Shown here: piece after piece, positions 10,617-22,691 of the stretch
Position numbering within the stretch: the stretch's first letter is position 1
Layout of the letters: each line of letters starts with the position of its first letter
From: Aspidiotus rigidus
Taxonomy: Eukaryota > Arthropoda > Insecta > Hemiptera > Diaspididae
Length of the DNA: 64,000 nucleotides
Direction of reading: 5' to 3'
Assembly: GCA_035079385.1 (NCBI GenBank)
Contig: JAVHKY010000027.1
Coordinates: 806,001 to 870,000 of the forward strand
Notes under the pieces: generated by a model
Told to the model about the DNA's origin: nothing
Database searches by the model: none
The model's input: only the letters and a program-made list of their open reading frames with translations
Program-made: the position numbers and the translations under genes

Positions 10617-12636
10617 TGTGCAAAAAAAGTTAATAGGTACCATCAAAGTTTAGTTCAGTATTTTATAGCAATGGATGGATGCAAATGAAATTTCTAAATC
10701 TCTTACAAGATAATAATTGACTTTAATTATAAGTACAACCAAAGTACGACCAATTTCCTTTAATCGACAAAAAAGGAATAATTAATATCATATCATTAAG
10801 TTTTTTAAAATTTTTTTTTTTCAAAATGATATAGCCTGGGTAGGTACTTACCGATTACTGTTCTAAATTCTCAAAATAGATATGCTTATCAGAGTTTTTT
10901 TTATTCTACTAGACTCAATATTTTGACCAATTCTAAAAAATAAAAATAAACATTTACATTAAGCAACTGCTGTAGAAATTAATTACTCATAGCTTTTGAT
11001 TTTCATAGGTACATAACAAAATAGTTTGAGCTGATCTTGCGTATCAATCAGTTTAATGTTATAAATGATAAACAATCATATTTTATTTCATTGAGACATT
11101 TTGGTTTGGCGTGCAAAGCATTGATACAGTTTTTGAATTGAAAATATGATAGCCCACCACCTTGTAATTTCGAAAGTTCAATCTCAAACTCTATTAGACA
11201 GCATGAGTTCTATACATTTTTCCAAATATACTTTTTACTAAAGGAAAAAAATAGTGTAGGAAGAATTTTAATTTATTGAAATTGAAGGTACCTAAATATC
11301 ATGGGGTGAGATCAGAAAATGCTTTCAAAACGGGCTCGCTTCTTTTCCCAGAGTAAGACCCAGCTCTGGTGAATTTCATAAGTACAAGAATTGGCAGCTC
11401 CTTTTTGTGAATTGCTCCGCTTTCTTTCCCACCTCAAAGTTCTATATTTTCTGAGAGCGACCTTTAGGCTCTGGCCGCTCTAGAGCCAAGAATCCTCACT
11501 TCTAGAACACATACAATTTAGCCTAAACCAGAGGCCGGTTGTATTCCCCTATAAACCAGGTTTGCTCAGTGCCCTCAGCAGATCAGTAAGTGTTTATTTA
11601 GAGTGGGTCAGTAAATCTACCATACATGTTTGCGGCGGTATTATTTGATATTTCGATAAAGCGGAGGTGGAATAAAGTTTTCTCATGGAAATACTTCAAA
11701 AACAATTCGAGAAACACTCTTCAACGCTTCAAGGACAAGAGCAAAGAGTTGCTTTTGAAATTAATTCAATAATATTTGACATAATAACCGTATGGCATAT
11801 CAAATTTTGAATCTAGTTCGCCTTGACGATTTTTATTGACAAATTGATTACCGACAAGTCTAACCGAGAAATTGATTTTTTTTATAAGTAGTGTGTACCT
11901 TTATGCGATGACGCAATATCATTCAACTTATTGCTTCAGTAAAGTGCTAGGCTTGACAAACTATTTCAACTTTGAAATTCCAGGAGAGATCGTTTGCAAA
12001 TTAGAGTCTTCAAAATATGGCTCAGCCAGATGAATGCAGAAGTACCTAATAATTAAATATCTCGCATACGGACTTGAACTTCTCAACACACATACTTCAT
12101 AACGTGTACAGAGTAACAAATAGAGTTATTTGAGAACCAAATTTAATACAAAGAAGAAATGATGTATAAGTACAGCCAGGTTCTCTATCAATTCTTGGTT
12201 TGTTACCTATCTCATTGTAGCACCAAATCGATCTTCTTTTGTTGTTACACTTTTGAAAAAAAAAGTAGAGGGGACCCGCAATGCCACCTTATTCTGCCCT
12301 GGTGGTTAGAGATTGCAGCGCGCAGGGTGGCTGTCCACTGAGAACTCCAACCCAAATGATACAGAGAAACAAGTAACAATCTACGCTGATAATTTTCAAT
12401 TACCGGTATTCCAAATTTCAAATTTACCTGAATGTAAATTTACCTGCATGTATGTGCCGCGCATAAACATTTCTCAGGTAGGTATTGGACTAAATTGAAG
12501 ACAATTCTGGTCAAATGGTTCAGCTTCTATGTTGGAACTGCTATAAAGGTACAATACAACTTGGAAAAATGAAAGCGACGATAAAAAACTACAGCCTGTA
12601 AACAAAATACAAGTATTAAGATCATCTTCAGAAAAT
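10617..12636. other. Upstream flank of the dioxygenase-like gene; AT-rich, no further gene
   Basis: It should contain the promoter of the minus-strand gene ending at 10616, but I cannot point to a convincing TATA/initiator pair. The rest has only short frames without motifs. The more GC-rich stretch 11300-11640 has no recognisable coding sequence. Confidence 0.45.
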
Positions 12637-12988
12637 ACCTAATCATTATTATTGCTTTGACTTATGAAGAACTGTTTCACGCAATAATACACCGGCACCG
12701 CTCGGCTCCTATGATCACGAGTATACTCTGTTCACATTAAGGAAGGATAGAAATATGACCTTGAGAACGGAACAGTAGATTAAAATTACCCGGAGTGTTC
12801 CGTTCTCGAGGTCGTATTTCTATCCTTTCTTAACGTGAACGGAGTATAGATAATATTAGGCCTAGCTATAGGTACGGTATTTCTAATTTTTTGATTTGCA
12901 GAAAAGTACTTACTTATGTATTGGTATCATTGCTGTCATTGCGTGACACAGTTCTTCAAGATGATGACTGAATATTACTATCCAGTAT
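12637..12988. mobile_element. Imperfect long-inverted-repeat (fold-back) element
   Basis: The inner arms 12721-12774 and 12796-12848 pair over about 54 bases around a 21-base loop, for example GGATAGAAATATGACCTTGA against its complement. Pairing resumes further out, GAAGAACTGTTTCACGCAAT near 12667 against its near complement near 12940, with about 80 unpaired bases on the right side. The whole fits an old fold-back MITE. No clear target duplication was found. Confidence 0.6.
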
Positions 12989-13308
12989 TAGTAAAAATCA
13001 AAGTAACTGCGTAACAAATATATACAATTTGTTAAAGTACAACAACTCATCACAGCAGAAGAACCGAAACGAATGAAATAGGCTGATACAAAACGCAGTC
13101 GCTGACGCTTATCACGAACACGGTGCAGTAATGTTCCTGAAATCAAGGTCAAGTTCATTACCTATAATTATGTTAGACTTAGACTTTAAAGAAAGTACGA
13201 CGCCGCAATGGAATATGACGCATTACCTACTGTAAACGTTGGGTATGTCCGTTCGCCATGTTGGTTCCAGAAAAATTACCTTTTCTAAAGAAAAAAATTT
13301 AATTTATG

Positions 13309-13502
13309 AGAATGAATTCGGCTCCGCACAAACACCAAAAAAACGCATAAATTATATTCGAAAACTTCTTATACCTAATAAGACGTTACAAATTGCCTAA
13401 AGGAGAATTCTATAGGCAGTTTGAAACGTCGTATTATAATTTCGAATATGATAATATGCGTTTTTTTGGAGTATGTGTGGGAAGAGACGGATTTATTCTT
13501 GT
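13309..13502. mobile_element. Fold-back MITE / long hairpin
   Basis: Left arm 13309-13398 and right arm about 13413-13502 are imperfect reverse complements with a spacer of about 14 bases. The best-conserved pair is CCAAAAAAACGCATA against TATGCGTTTTTTTGG. Arms of about 90 bases with a tiny loop fit a non-autonomous fold-back element. Confidence 0.65.
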
Positions 13503-15987
13503 ATACATGATCGATACTATGAAAAGTATTACAGGCAATTAAAATTCATTATTGTAAAGGAGTTCAAAAAGTTTCTTTCTAAGGACATAACGTTTGACAA
13601 GAATATTATTTTTATTGGATAATTTCTCTAACTGGTAACTCAGAAGTTAATTAACCGAACATCGAAAAAATTATTTATAGAATCGACTTCAACTTAGAGT
13701 ATCTTTTACCGGTACATTGAGAAATGCATACAATGTATTAAACATCTAATCTTTCAAACGCCTTGAGCTCCTTTATCAACGTAGATTTCGTATTAAATTA
13801 TATTTATAAGTATTTTTATTTATTTATTCTTTTTCTATTGTATAACTGTTATTCTATTTGACGTTTTTAATATATCTTAAATTTTTCGACGTATAAAATG
13901 ATGGAAAAAATGTTGTGAAGATTTCTGGTGGGCCCACCTATAAGACTTGGAAATTTCTTTTTTTTTGAACTCAACTCATATTTTATTATTACTTTTTAGA
14001 AGTACATAGGTAAACATAATTATTGAGAAATTTCTTGAATTCTTAATCGGCGATGTATCGAATCGCTATTTTCTTCTGATTCAAACTATAATATATCAAA
14101 CAAGGAAACAGAAAACTGTTCATCTCTGTTGATCTTATTTTGAGTGGTTGAAAAACTTAGTAGCCTAGTAGATATTCTAATAATATATATGTGTGAAGAA
14201 TAAATTTATTTTTCTGTAGGCCTACTTCGTAAATTAGTCGGAAAAAGACAGTGTTTTATTTGATTTCAGGAGTTTTCTAGAATTCTAGGTTTGGGTTTAT
14301 AATTTTAGAGTTAATCGTTTGATCACGATGAAAAAAAAAAAAAAAAATAACAAGGGAATTGTTTTTGCTGTCAAATTCATGAAAAGGAAGAAAAAAGGGA
14401 GTAGCTCACTGCCGTACAAAGTTAAATTAATGTATTATACAAAACGACGATCGTACCTAGGAAAAGAAGGTTTTGGTAGGGTAATCTTCTCTGAATATTA
14501 TGAGATCAATAATAAAAATTCTTCATGACGCATCTCTGGTAAAATTCTATCATCAAAGACTCATGAGAAATTCTTTTATGAATATCTCGAAAAATTTAAC
14601 ACGAGCTTCCTGATGGTACATGAGTATTTATAATAGTGATATATGAGAGATATGCTGCCCGAATACTTTTACGATCGATGATTTTACCGGAGTGTGGCGA
14701 TGGCGCGAAACCAGTTTCATCTACAACACTTCTAGATGGGTATAAACTTCGAAATCATGAGTACAGTATTGAGTTAGAAATACGTGATACTAGTCGTTGT
14801 TGAATGAAATACTCGTACATATGCAGGTACATACGTCAGTGGTTGCATAAATTTTGATCTCGGACAAATTTACGATACTTTGTGTTCGTTTCGTGTACCA
14901 AGGCCAATTTTTTGAGACTCAGTATTTTGATTTGTATAAGTATTTATGCTAGTCATACTCGTCGCAACCGGTAGACTGTTGTACTTTTTACTTTATTTTT
15001 TAGGTTATTTAAAATGTATTTTTACTTTTTCAAAAACGGCGAGTTCACGTTCGCGATCTGTTTCGTTATCACAATTATTAGCGGGCAGCAAAATCAAAAA
15101 AACGAGCGTGAGTACTTCAACAAAATTTCTCGGTCTTTACTAATCTAGAAGGGAGGGGATGGTATGAGTTATCGTACTATGATTGATTCCATACTTCCGA
15201 CCAGGAATAACTTATTCAGGCTACAAATCACGTTGTCTATGACACCATTACGGATACAAATAAACTTTAGACTTAAGAATATGGTATTCAAATGTGACAA
15301 TTATGGTTAGACCCCGATATAATAAATTTATGTACTCATGGTGATACAGGATGCTCGTACAAAATCTCAAAGAGATGGAGTTATACAATTTGCAATAAAG
15401 TTCTCAGTCTATTGGCATCGATTTAGTACTAGGGCACAATTTCTATGAATAAAACATGAAAATCTATTTTTTTTTTTTATATGAGGTCATCTCTGGCCCC
15501 CCTTTTTTTTAGTGAAGGCAGGTTTTTAGGATTGTGTACTGTAATATATCTGATTTGTTATGAGAAAACGTTACGACTGGAAAAAAGCCAACACACGTGG
15601 CAAACCGGAAAGTCTATCAACAAGTTCCTTCTAAAATCTTTAGATAATTCGATTTTTTTTTTAAATTTTCTGTTAATATGAACCAGAGTGACAACTTTGG
15701 TGCACTCTCCCTACACCCTCATCGGCAAAAACTTTTCTGTCTCTATGTGGATCCTGATGTGTTGAAGCCCGAGAAGAGGCTTGAATATAAATTCTCCCTA
15801 TAGACTTCAAAAAAAATTCCTGATGTGAGATTCAATAGAAAAAAAATCTCTTCCCTTCTCCAAATCTCAACTACATAATGTAAATCGAGATATAAGTACC
15901 TATTATAGGTTCTATAGTCCCAAATAAGATAATATTTAGGTAATTTTATTTTTGTCAATGACAGCTCGGCTAATCTCTGTTTTACAG
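13503..15987. other. Intergenic DNA or upstream intron of the CLIP protease gene
   Basis: The signal-peptide exon of the protease should lie here or further left but was not identified. A hydrophobic frame at 14946-15107 followed by GTGAGT was considered, but its phase does not match the exon at 15988. The interval ends in the acceptor CTGTTTTACAG (15987). Confidence 0.4.
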
Positions 15988-18900
15988 AAGCAATATGCAA
16001 CAGATACAATATACCAGAAATCACGTGGACATGCAAACGAGTTCAAGACTGCAAATGGGCTTCAAATATAATCAATACCGCCCAAGAACATCGATGTGGA
16101 TCGGATAGATATGTAGTGAAACTATGTTGTCCAGAGTTGACAAATGTTACACCAAAACCCAAACCTACTTCCACCACTACTCTAAGGCCAACCTCCAAGC
16201 CTAAGCCAACCACGGTATCTCCGTCACGAAAAAATTACATTCAAATTATCCAAAATAGTAAGTTGTGAGAACTATCCCTAGTTTGTAAGAATACTCGATA
16301 AAGTAGGCTCACTGAAAATTGTTGATTGAGTGTAGAAGAATACGAGTATACAATCTTAGCACAGCTTTGAAGGGAATTGTTCCTTTTTCGTTTTGAATCA
16401 TCCCAGACAAATGCCTGCTCCTGAAACAGGATGACTGATATTTGTTTGTCATTCAGGTGTCCAACATCGTCTGCATTCTTCCGGAAGTGTTCTCTGAATT
16501 TCAGCTCGCTATTCGTCAGTTGTTCTTTTTTTCTCTCACCCTAAACATTATACTAGGGCAAGGTCGGAAAGCATGATGAATTTTTTTCATTCGGATCAAC
16601 GCGTCACAGCCTCAACAGTTCCTTTCCTATTAAGTATTTCGTCTATTTGGTTTTCTTTTGCGGCGTATCCTCTCACGTTCCAAGTTCCGATTTCCATTTC
16701 AATGTTTTTATTTTCCTCCATTAGGGTGTGTTTTTGTTTTCCATTACATCTGCCTCCGAGGCTTCTTTTTGTGGCATTGTGAGTGTCATACGATTGTGTC
16801 CGTACCCACATGTTTTCTTTCAGAGTTTTCTCCCTTAACGTCTGGGATTTCCATCTTATGACCGCAAGGCAGCACTGGTTGATATTTTGTCGGAGTTTTT
16901 CTTTCCTTAGCCCTTGGGGGGGGGGGGGGGGTGATAATGGCTTTGGCCGGGTTGATCTAACGGAGTTTCCTTCTCCTAATGTAGTTTATTATTCAACGTT
17001 TTCCTTCTCCTACGTTCCATCACGCTTGGCGCCTACTGGCTATGCCTCTCAGCCTAACAGCCTCACCACGTGAAGGTGTTGGTTAGGACTTGGTGTTGTT
17101 TTGGTAAGCGAGCCGCTGGTGGCTCATCCCCCCCCCCCCATACAACAAGCACTCCTTATGAGGCCATCTTGAGAAGATGAAATTATAAATTTCTCTATTG
17201 ATAGCGTTGAAAAATCTAGTTCTTAGTTCCTTAAAAAACGCTTTCTCAAGGAAATAGGAAATACTTCCAAACTTTGGACTGTTACTATAGGAATTCTCTT
17301 CTTTTGTTAATTATTTGCAAGTTCAATTCTGGTAACTCACACCAATTCTATTAAATTTTTTTTTTTCAGAATGTATCGACTATTTCGATGCCAGATACAC
17401 CACTAGATGTGTGGGCGGGATTGTGTTCGGTCAAGAGGAAGTGTGCAAAAAAGAAATGGATTGCAAACAAACGGTACCTTTAATTACTGGCGGTGTAAAT
17501 GCTGAGGCGAAAGAATTTCCTCATATGGTAAGTCATTCTAAGCGACAAAATCGAGTTCCTTCCGCCCTCAAATACAAATTTTATCTCGTATCTGTCACAG
17601 GCATTAGTCGGGTTCGGCAACGACATTAATGATATAGATTGGGCATGCGGGGGATCACTTATCAGTGACCGTTTTGTTTTGAGTGCTGCCCACTGTACTA
17701 ACCCAAGTTCTGTCCTGTGGGTAAATGAACTGATTTTTGATGAGACAAAAGTTGACTATTTGATTGTCTAACCAATTTACATTTTGTTCAATAGCGGTGA
17801 AGTAAAGTGGATTGGACTAGGGGTACTTGATCGAAATGAGTTGACGCCAGAAAAATACAACGAAAATATATTTCGCGTTGTACGAACATACAATCATCCC
17901 GGGTACAAAGGTTCGCAAGTCAATCACGATATCGCATTGTACCAATTACAGAATTCTGTGAAATTTAATCCGAACATTAGGCCAATTTGTTTACATACGG
18001 AAAACAGTGTACAGCCGAAGGACGAAAATAATGCAACCATCACCGGATGGGGCATAGTTGACATAGGTGAGTGTTACTATTAGTCCAACAGAATTTGTTG
18101 AACTGAGAGAATATACGGCTACTAAGATACGTAGGGGGATCATAGGAAAACATACGTACATATAAATAGTATTTTTATTCGTTATGAGTATCAATTCGCC
18201 AGCATTCTAAGGAGTTGATTTAGGTAAATATCCGGAGAGAGGCGATCAGGTGGATGAGTTGTAGAGCGCGTACGTTGAGACATATTTTGGGTGTGAGCTC
18301 TCGAGAAGGAAGGAGTGAGTGGTTGTTGGTAGAAAAATATGAACCATGTAGTGGAACTTTGGGATGAGAGTACTCGACTGAGAATGCCAGAAGGTCAGCT
18401 TTCACAGTTAGTCATTGATTTAGTAAACTCAGGACGGCTGGCCTACCTATTTATTAGAGTACGATTGTCTTCAGCTTTTGGCACCTAATTTTTGTTAACA
18501 TGCTGAATTCCTGAAAATTGAGGCACTTTTGGGAGAAAAACGTAGGAATCCAGAGGCCAAAGTTCGAGAAAATTCTTCTCAGTAGTCAATAACCCGATCA
18601 TAAAGAGAGGATCTTCATACTTTATCTAACTCATATTCTTCTCCTTGTCTTTTATAGGCGCTGATGTCAGCGATCGGTTACTAAAAGCAACAGTGCGCAT
18701 CCTGCCTGAAACTTTATGTATCAACCAGTATCTTAGTGAGCCAAAGTTGAAAAATGGTTTCGAAGGAAGCACCATGGTATGCGCCGGAGATCAAAACTCG
18801 AATCAAGATACGTGTACGGTACGTGTGGTGTCTAAAGCTTGAAAGATGAGCAATAGCAAATGTGTCGAATTAAAAACGCAAATACTTTCGCTTATCATTC

Positions 18901-19077
18901 TAGGGAGACTCGGGTGGACCTATTCAGATAAATCATAAAGAGACCTGCATGTACACCCAAGTTGGCATCACCTCACTCGGGTCTTCGTTTTGCGGCGATC
19001 ATACTCCGGCCATTTACACGAGAGTATTCGCTTACCTAGAATGGATACAAAAGATTGTGTGGCCTAATGGTGCTTAA
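15988..19077 (+). CDS. CLIP-domain trypsin-like serine protease, CLIPC (snake/persephone-like) type, six exons, 5' end missing
   Basis: This is a secreted zymogen protease of the kind used in insect extracellular cascades (melanisation, Toll activation). Exons: 15988-16257, 17370-17527, 17601-17716, 17795-18066, 18658-18818 and 18904-19077 (TAA). Phases agree across all joins if exon 3 uses donor GTGGGT at 17717; GTAAAT at 17721 would break the frame. Exon 1 encodes a six-Cys CLIP domain ending in LCCPE, then a Pro/Thr/Lys linker. Exon 2 ends the linker and holds the activation site TVPL|ITGG; cleavage after Leu is typical of CLIPC members. The catalytic triad is intact: SAAHC (exon 3), NHDIALYQL (exon 4), GDSGGP (exon 6). 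Asp six residues before the serine and the Gly-lined pocket predict trypsin-like specificity. The signal peptide exon was not found. Intron 1 holds a LINE fragment. The precise cascade cannot be inferred. Confidence 0.92.
16560..17140 (-). mobile_element. Non-LTR retrotransposon (LINE) 5' fragment with start of the endonuclease domain
   Basis: On the minus strand the frame ending at 16596 encodes GTWNVRG and ENQIDEIL, the first beta strand and helix of the apurinic-like endonuclease of CR1/RTE-type LINEs. It stops after about 30 residues of homology. A 5' UTR-like stretch precedes it, with poly(G) and poly(C) runs near 16918 and 17130. It lies inside intron 1 of the CLIP protease in the opposite orientation and is a dead fragment. 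Confidence 0.6.
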
Positions 19078-19394
19078 TTTTAGTATCAGAGGAGCATAAG
19101 CGAGTTCTGATCTCACTGTTCTCTATTTAGTCTTCTGATGGCCTGATGATAAACATGTGAATCCTCACTCGAGTACAGTCTCTGGCCTATCCGTCTCTTC
19201 GAGAGTATCCATTTTTCCAAAGGCTGATCAGACAGACACATAGACAGAATAAGCCGAGTCTCCTTTCGCGCGCTATATTTCACTTTAACGAGTAGTGAGC
19301 AAAATCTGTGATGCAACCCCAAAAAAACACTTTCTCCATTGTTACATACGTGTGATTTTCGACTGACTTACAAATTGAGATGTGTATTTTTCTT

Positions 19395-19400
19395 AATAAA
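19395..19400 (+). promoter_or_regulatory. candidate poly(A) signal of the CLIP protease gene
   Basis: AATAAA, 318 bases after the TAA at 19077; a plausible 3' UTR end. Confidence 0.5.
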
Positions 19401-19658
19401 TAGGTAACTGGAATATTTATTGATTAAGTACAAAAGGGTACAAATAGAACTGGGCCCAGATAGTCTGTAATTTTGTTTTTTGGGGTCCAGAGAAGTCGTT
19501 TCAAAGTTACCGACAGTTTTGTTTAGAATTCTCATTGAAGCGTGCACGAGTTCAATTTGACTTGCAGAGATTAAACCGACTACATTATGATATGTTGACG
19601 CTATTCTGAAACTTGGGACTGAAATCTGGTTTTAATGACCGGCCTCCGATACACGGTA

Positions 19659-19913
19659 TATGAGACGCGCTCAGCAAAACCATATATTATGTCGCGAATT
19701 TTTTTTGTCGGATTTTGATTGTTTTTTTTTCGAGGAGTTAATCAACTTTTAGACAAAGAAAAAGGTAGGTCGGTACGATAAAAGTTTGCTGCAGTACGAG
19801 CATTTTAAGTTGCAAAGAACGAGAAAAATTTTTTGCATTTTTTTTGTTTTTTGGCTGTCGTAAAAAATTTTATTTTGCGACATAATATATGGTTTTGCTG
19901 AGCGCGCCTCATG
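19659..19913. mobile_element. MITE with ~40-bp TIRs and TA target duplication
   Basis: The left TIR begins TATGAGACGCGCTCAGCAAA and the right end is its near-perfect complement (TTTGCTGAGCGCGCCTCATG). The arms continue through CCATATATTATGTCGCGA. TA dinucleotides flank both ends (19657-19658 and 19914-19915). The 255-bp body has no coding capacity. TA duplication and size fit a Tc1/mariner-mobilised MITE. Confidence 0.85.
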
Positions 19914-20548
19914 TATTTTTATTATCTATACAACTATATTAAGCAGATGAAGCGAACCTGTGGCGAATATGCAGCGTACAAAATAAAAATTTTTCATAAA
20001 TGAATAATTATGGGTCTAAATCTGTAAAACAAGATTTGAACTCACGTCAGAATCCACGCCAGAGAAACGAGATCTATTGAGATTTACAATTTTTTTTATT
20101 TTTTTCTGTACATGTATCAAATAAAAATAGAAAAACTGGTTCCGGAATTACGTTCTATCCAATGAATAATCCTCGCATGTAGTATTAATTAGACAAGCGG
20201 TTTTGTGCGCTAACGTCATTCTCGTTGATTCATCGATTTTGCGAACATCAGTTTGCGTAAGCATTCATTTTCTGACCGTCACGTGTCATCGTCATGAACG
20301 CAGAAATAATAATTATCAACAACTGCATAAATTAGGTGTCAAACCAATTTTTGTGGAACGTGATCGACATTAGGTAGCGCGGTCACCAAAAAAGAAGCCA
20401 ATAAATTTAAAACATAACCAATATTGAGGTATCATCTAGAAGTTAGAGGATTCACGTATTCTAATAACTACGACAGTCGAGGTCACCTCTCTGTAGCTCG
20501 ACATATGAAGAATCCTGTTGAGTAAATAATTATGCTCAGAAGACAAAG
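19914..20548. other. Intergenic DNA, nothing recognised
   Basis: No open frame with motifs, terminal repeat or RNA signature was seen. Confidence 0.5.
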
Positions 20549-20715
20549 CAGTGGCGTACGCAAGGGGGGTTTGGGGGTCAACCCCTCAGAAGATAAGAAA
20601 AAATTGGAAAAAATATGTGACGAGCGTTATGAGCGAAATTGAGTCAGCATTACATCACATCATTTTTCGACTAACTCCCCCCCCCCCCCCAGAAAAATTC
20701 TTGTGTACGCTACTG
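20549..20715. mobile_element. Small TIR element with CAAAG target duplication
   Basis: The ends CAGTGGCGTACGCAAG and CTTGTGTACGCTACTG are inverted repeats. The element is flanked by the identical pentamer CAAAG (20544-20548 and 20716-20720). The 167-bp body holds poly(G)/poly(C) tracts and no ORF of its own. The CAGTGGCG start recalls hAT-type ends, but a 5-bp duplication is short for hAT, so the superfamily is left open. Confidence 0.75.
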
Positions 20716-20720
20716 CAAAG

Positions 20721-22000
20721 TAGAGGGTTTGCGATCACACACATACTGGTGAGGAAAACAACACAGAAATTGCTTCGATTACGAAATGTGTTTACTTTAA
20801 CATTTCAACGCTAACGTGTAGGGCTAGAATATCAATTTGTTAGTAAATTTTACGAGAAATATTTCTTCATTTTCTGTACTTTGATTGGCTAATTACCTGA
20901 CACAATAAAGGCATATTTTACGGTCACACGGGTAAGACGGCTCCGGTCAAATCCTTTCGTGTTGTGACCTGATTGTGCATGATGGGAGGTGGGAATTGGA
21001 ATTTTTAATATGTTGCCCCTGGATACTTCATAACGAATCCCCGAATGTTTGAACGTTGATTTTTATCTTTCAGCCAATAAATGAGTAATTTTCAAGACTA
21101 CCTATTGTTCATGAGTAGATGCGTCCAAAATGACCAACTTAAATGATAACATGTTAGAAGATTCACTTTGGTAGCAGAATTAATAATCTCACTCAATCAA
21201 TTGAAATAAATATTCGAGTTGATGTGATATGTTCGGCACATTGAAAAATTCATCAGAATTTTCATGAAAAAAAAAAATTGCTGTTTTATCGTTACGAGTA
21301 AATATTGCTTTTTTTTCAGTGGGGGACTTTCAGCCGCTATAATATACGTTATACATATGCAGGAATCTCTTCGTGAGAAGGCAATTCAAAAAATGAAAAA
21401 GTGAGAAAAAAACCATTCATTATTTCGAAAAAGAAAAATGTACAACACTGTCACAACCTTCCTTTTTCTAAACTTCATTAGCGCTGCTTTCAAAGATTTC
21501 TTTCAATATTGCCCTTCTTTCAGATTTCATGTTTGGTGTGTTAACTTTTGTTAATTGGAGGCTACGCTTTTCTTCTTTTCCGCCGATTCTCTGATTTTCA
21601 ATTTATTCCGTCGCACTATTAAGAGAAACGGTAATTTCGATCAATTTATAACACAACAAGTCACAGGTCATCGCAAAATGGATATTAGATCATCGAAAGA
21701 AAACTTCTGCTTATTTTTAAAAATATTTTTAGATTATTAAATCGAAGGCAATTTTTATCATAACGAAACCACTTCTGAAGAAGAGTGGAAAGAAGAAAAA
21801 GCACGAGACGACACATAATCAACGAACATTGATGTGACTGACTGAAATTAAATTTGATACCATACGAAAAATCTAACGTGGAATTTTCTTCTTGTCATCG
21901 CACTATGAACTGCGTCAAGGTTCACAACAAAAATGCAGATATTTTGAACAGGAAACCTGTTTTATGGGAGGGTAATTTGAAGAAAAATGACGGGCGGCGG
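20721..22000. other. Intergenic DNA, nothing recognised
   Basis: AT-rich sequence with short frames only; no supported exon, terminal repeat or RNA gene. Confidence 0.5.
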
Positions 22001-22270
22001 ACGCCAGGAACCAAAAAGTGGAAAAATTTCTACCTCCGGGCTACGTATGATAGGAGGGGGACTTGGAAGAAATTTCTTCCTCCGAGCTATATAATATGAT
22101 AGATGTTTTAGGCTAGTTAGTATAGGCCTAGTATACTGTATATTAGGCCTAGTTAGTATAAGCCTAGTTACACTGTATATCAGGCCTATTTTCCTTAGTC
22201 GTGGTCCTTAAAAATTTACAGTTTTTAGCTATATATGATAGGAGGGGGCACTTTCGAGTTATATGTGATA
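22001..22270. repeat. Diverged copies of the GGAGGGGGACTTGGAAGAA minisatellite unit
   Basis: Several scattered copies of the unit seen as an array at 25434-25805: GATAGGAGGGGGACTTGGAA near 22050 and GATAGGAGGGGGCACTTTCG near 22240. They are mixed with TAGGCCTAGTTAGTATA repeats at 22110-22190. Confidence 0.6.
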
Positions 22271-22398
22271 GGAGGCTTTGTTTTTGGCTGTTATCTGGAA
22301 ATATTGTACACTAGACCAAGAAGAGGGGCGAACAAGCGGAGCGAGTGAGATCTCGAAAAGCCTTCATTATACTAGGCCTAATATACAGCATACTAGAC

Positions 22399-22437
<39 letters not shown>

Positions 22438-22438
22438 T
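22399..22438. repeat. (TTTA)n microsatellite
   Basis: About ten perfect tetranucleotide units. Confidence 0.95.
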
Positions 22439-22573
22439 GATGAGGAAAAACCACTAAAGTGGTGCAGAACAAAGTTCAAGCTGTATAGGAATTACGATGC
22501 ACTGTTGTGACTCCCGTAAAGCAGGTTCCTTGTTTTATATTTATTTATTTTCATTTACTGGGGTTTATTTTTT

Positions 22574-22621
22574 TCGGTGGTGTCGACAACAGACTGTAGT
22601 CCAATTACCGCCGACACCACC
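22574..22621. repeat. GC-rich hairpin (GGTGGTGTCG / CGACACCACC)
   Basis: Perfect 10-base inverted repeat around a loop of about 26 bases. It could be a relic transposon end; no partner sequence was identified. Confidence 0.45.
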
Positions 22622-22691
22622 CTGACAGGATATTCAAATACATAAATACATGGTTAATTAATTACTATTATTACCACAAAAAAAAAGGATA

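Noticed and set aside
14946..15107. Hydrophobic ATG frame ending at a GTGAGT donor, as a possible signal-peptide exon of the CLIP protease
   Set aside because: It would end in phase 0 while the exon at 15988 needs one base from upstream; the peptide after the hydrophobic part is also unlike a protease prodomain.
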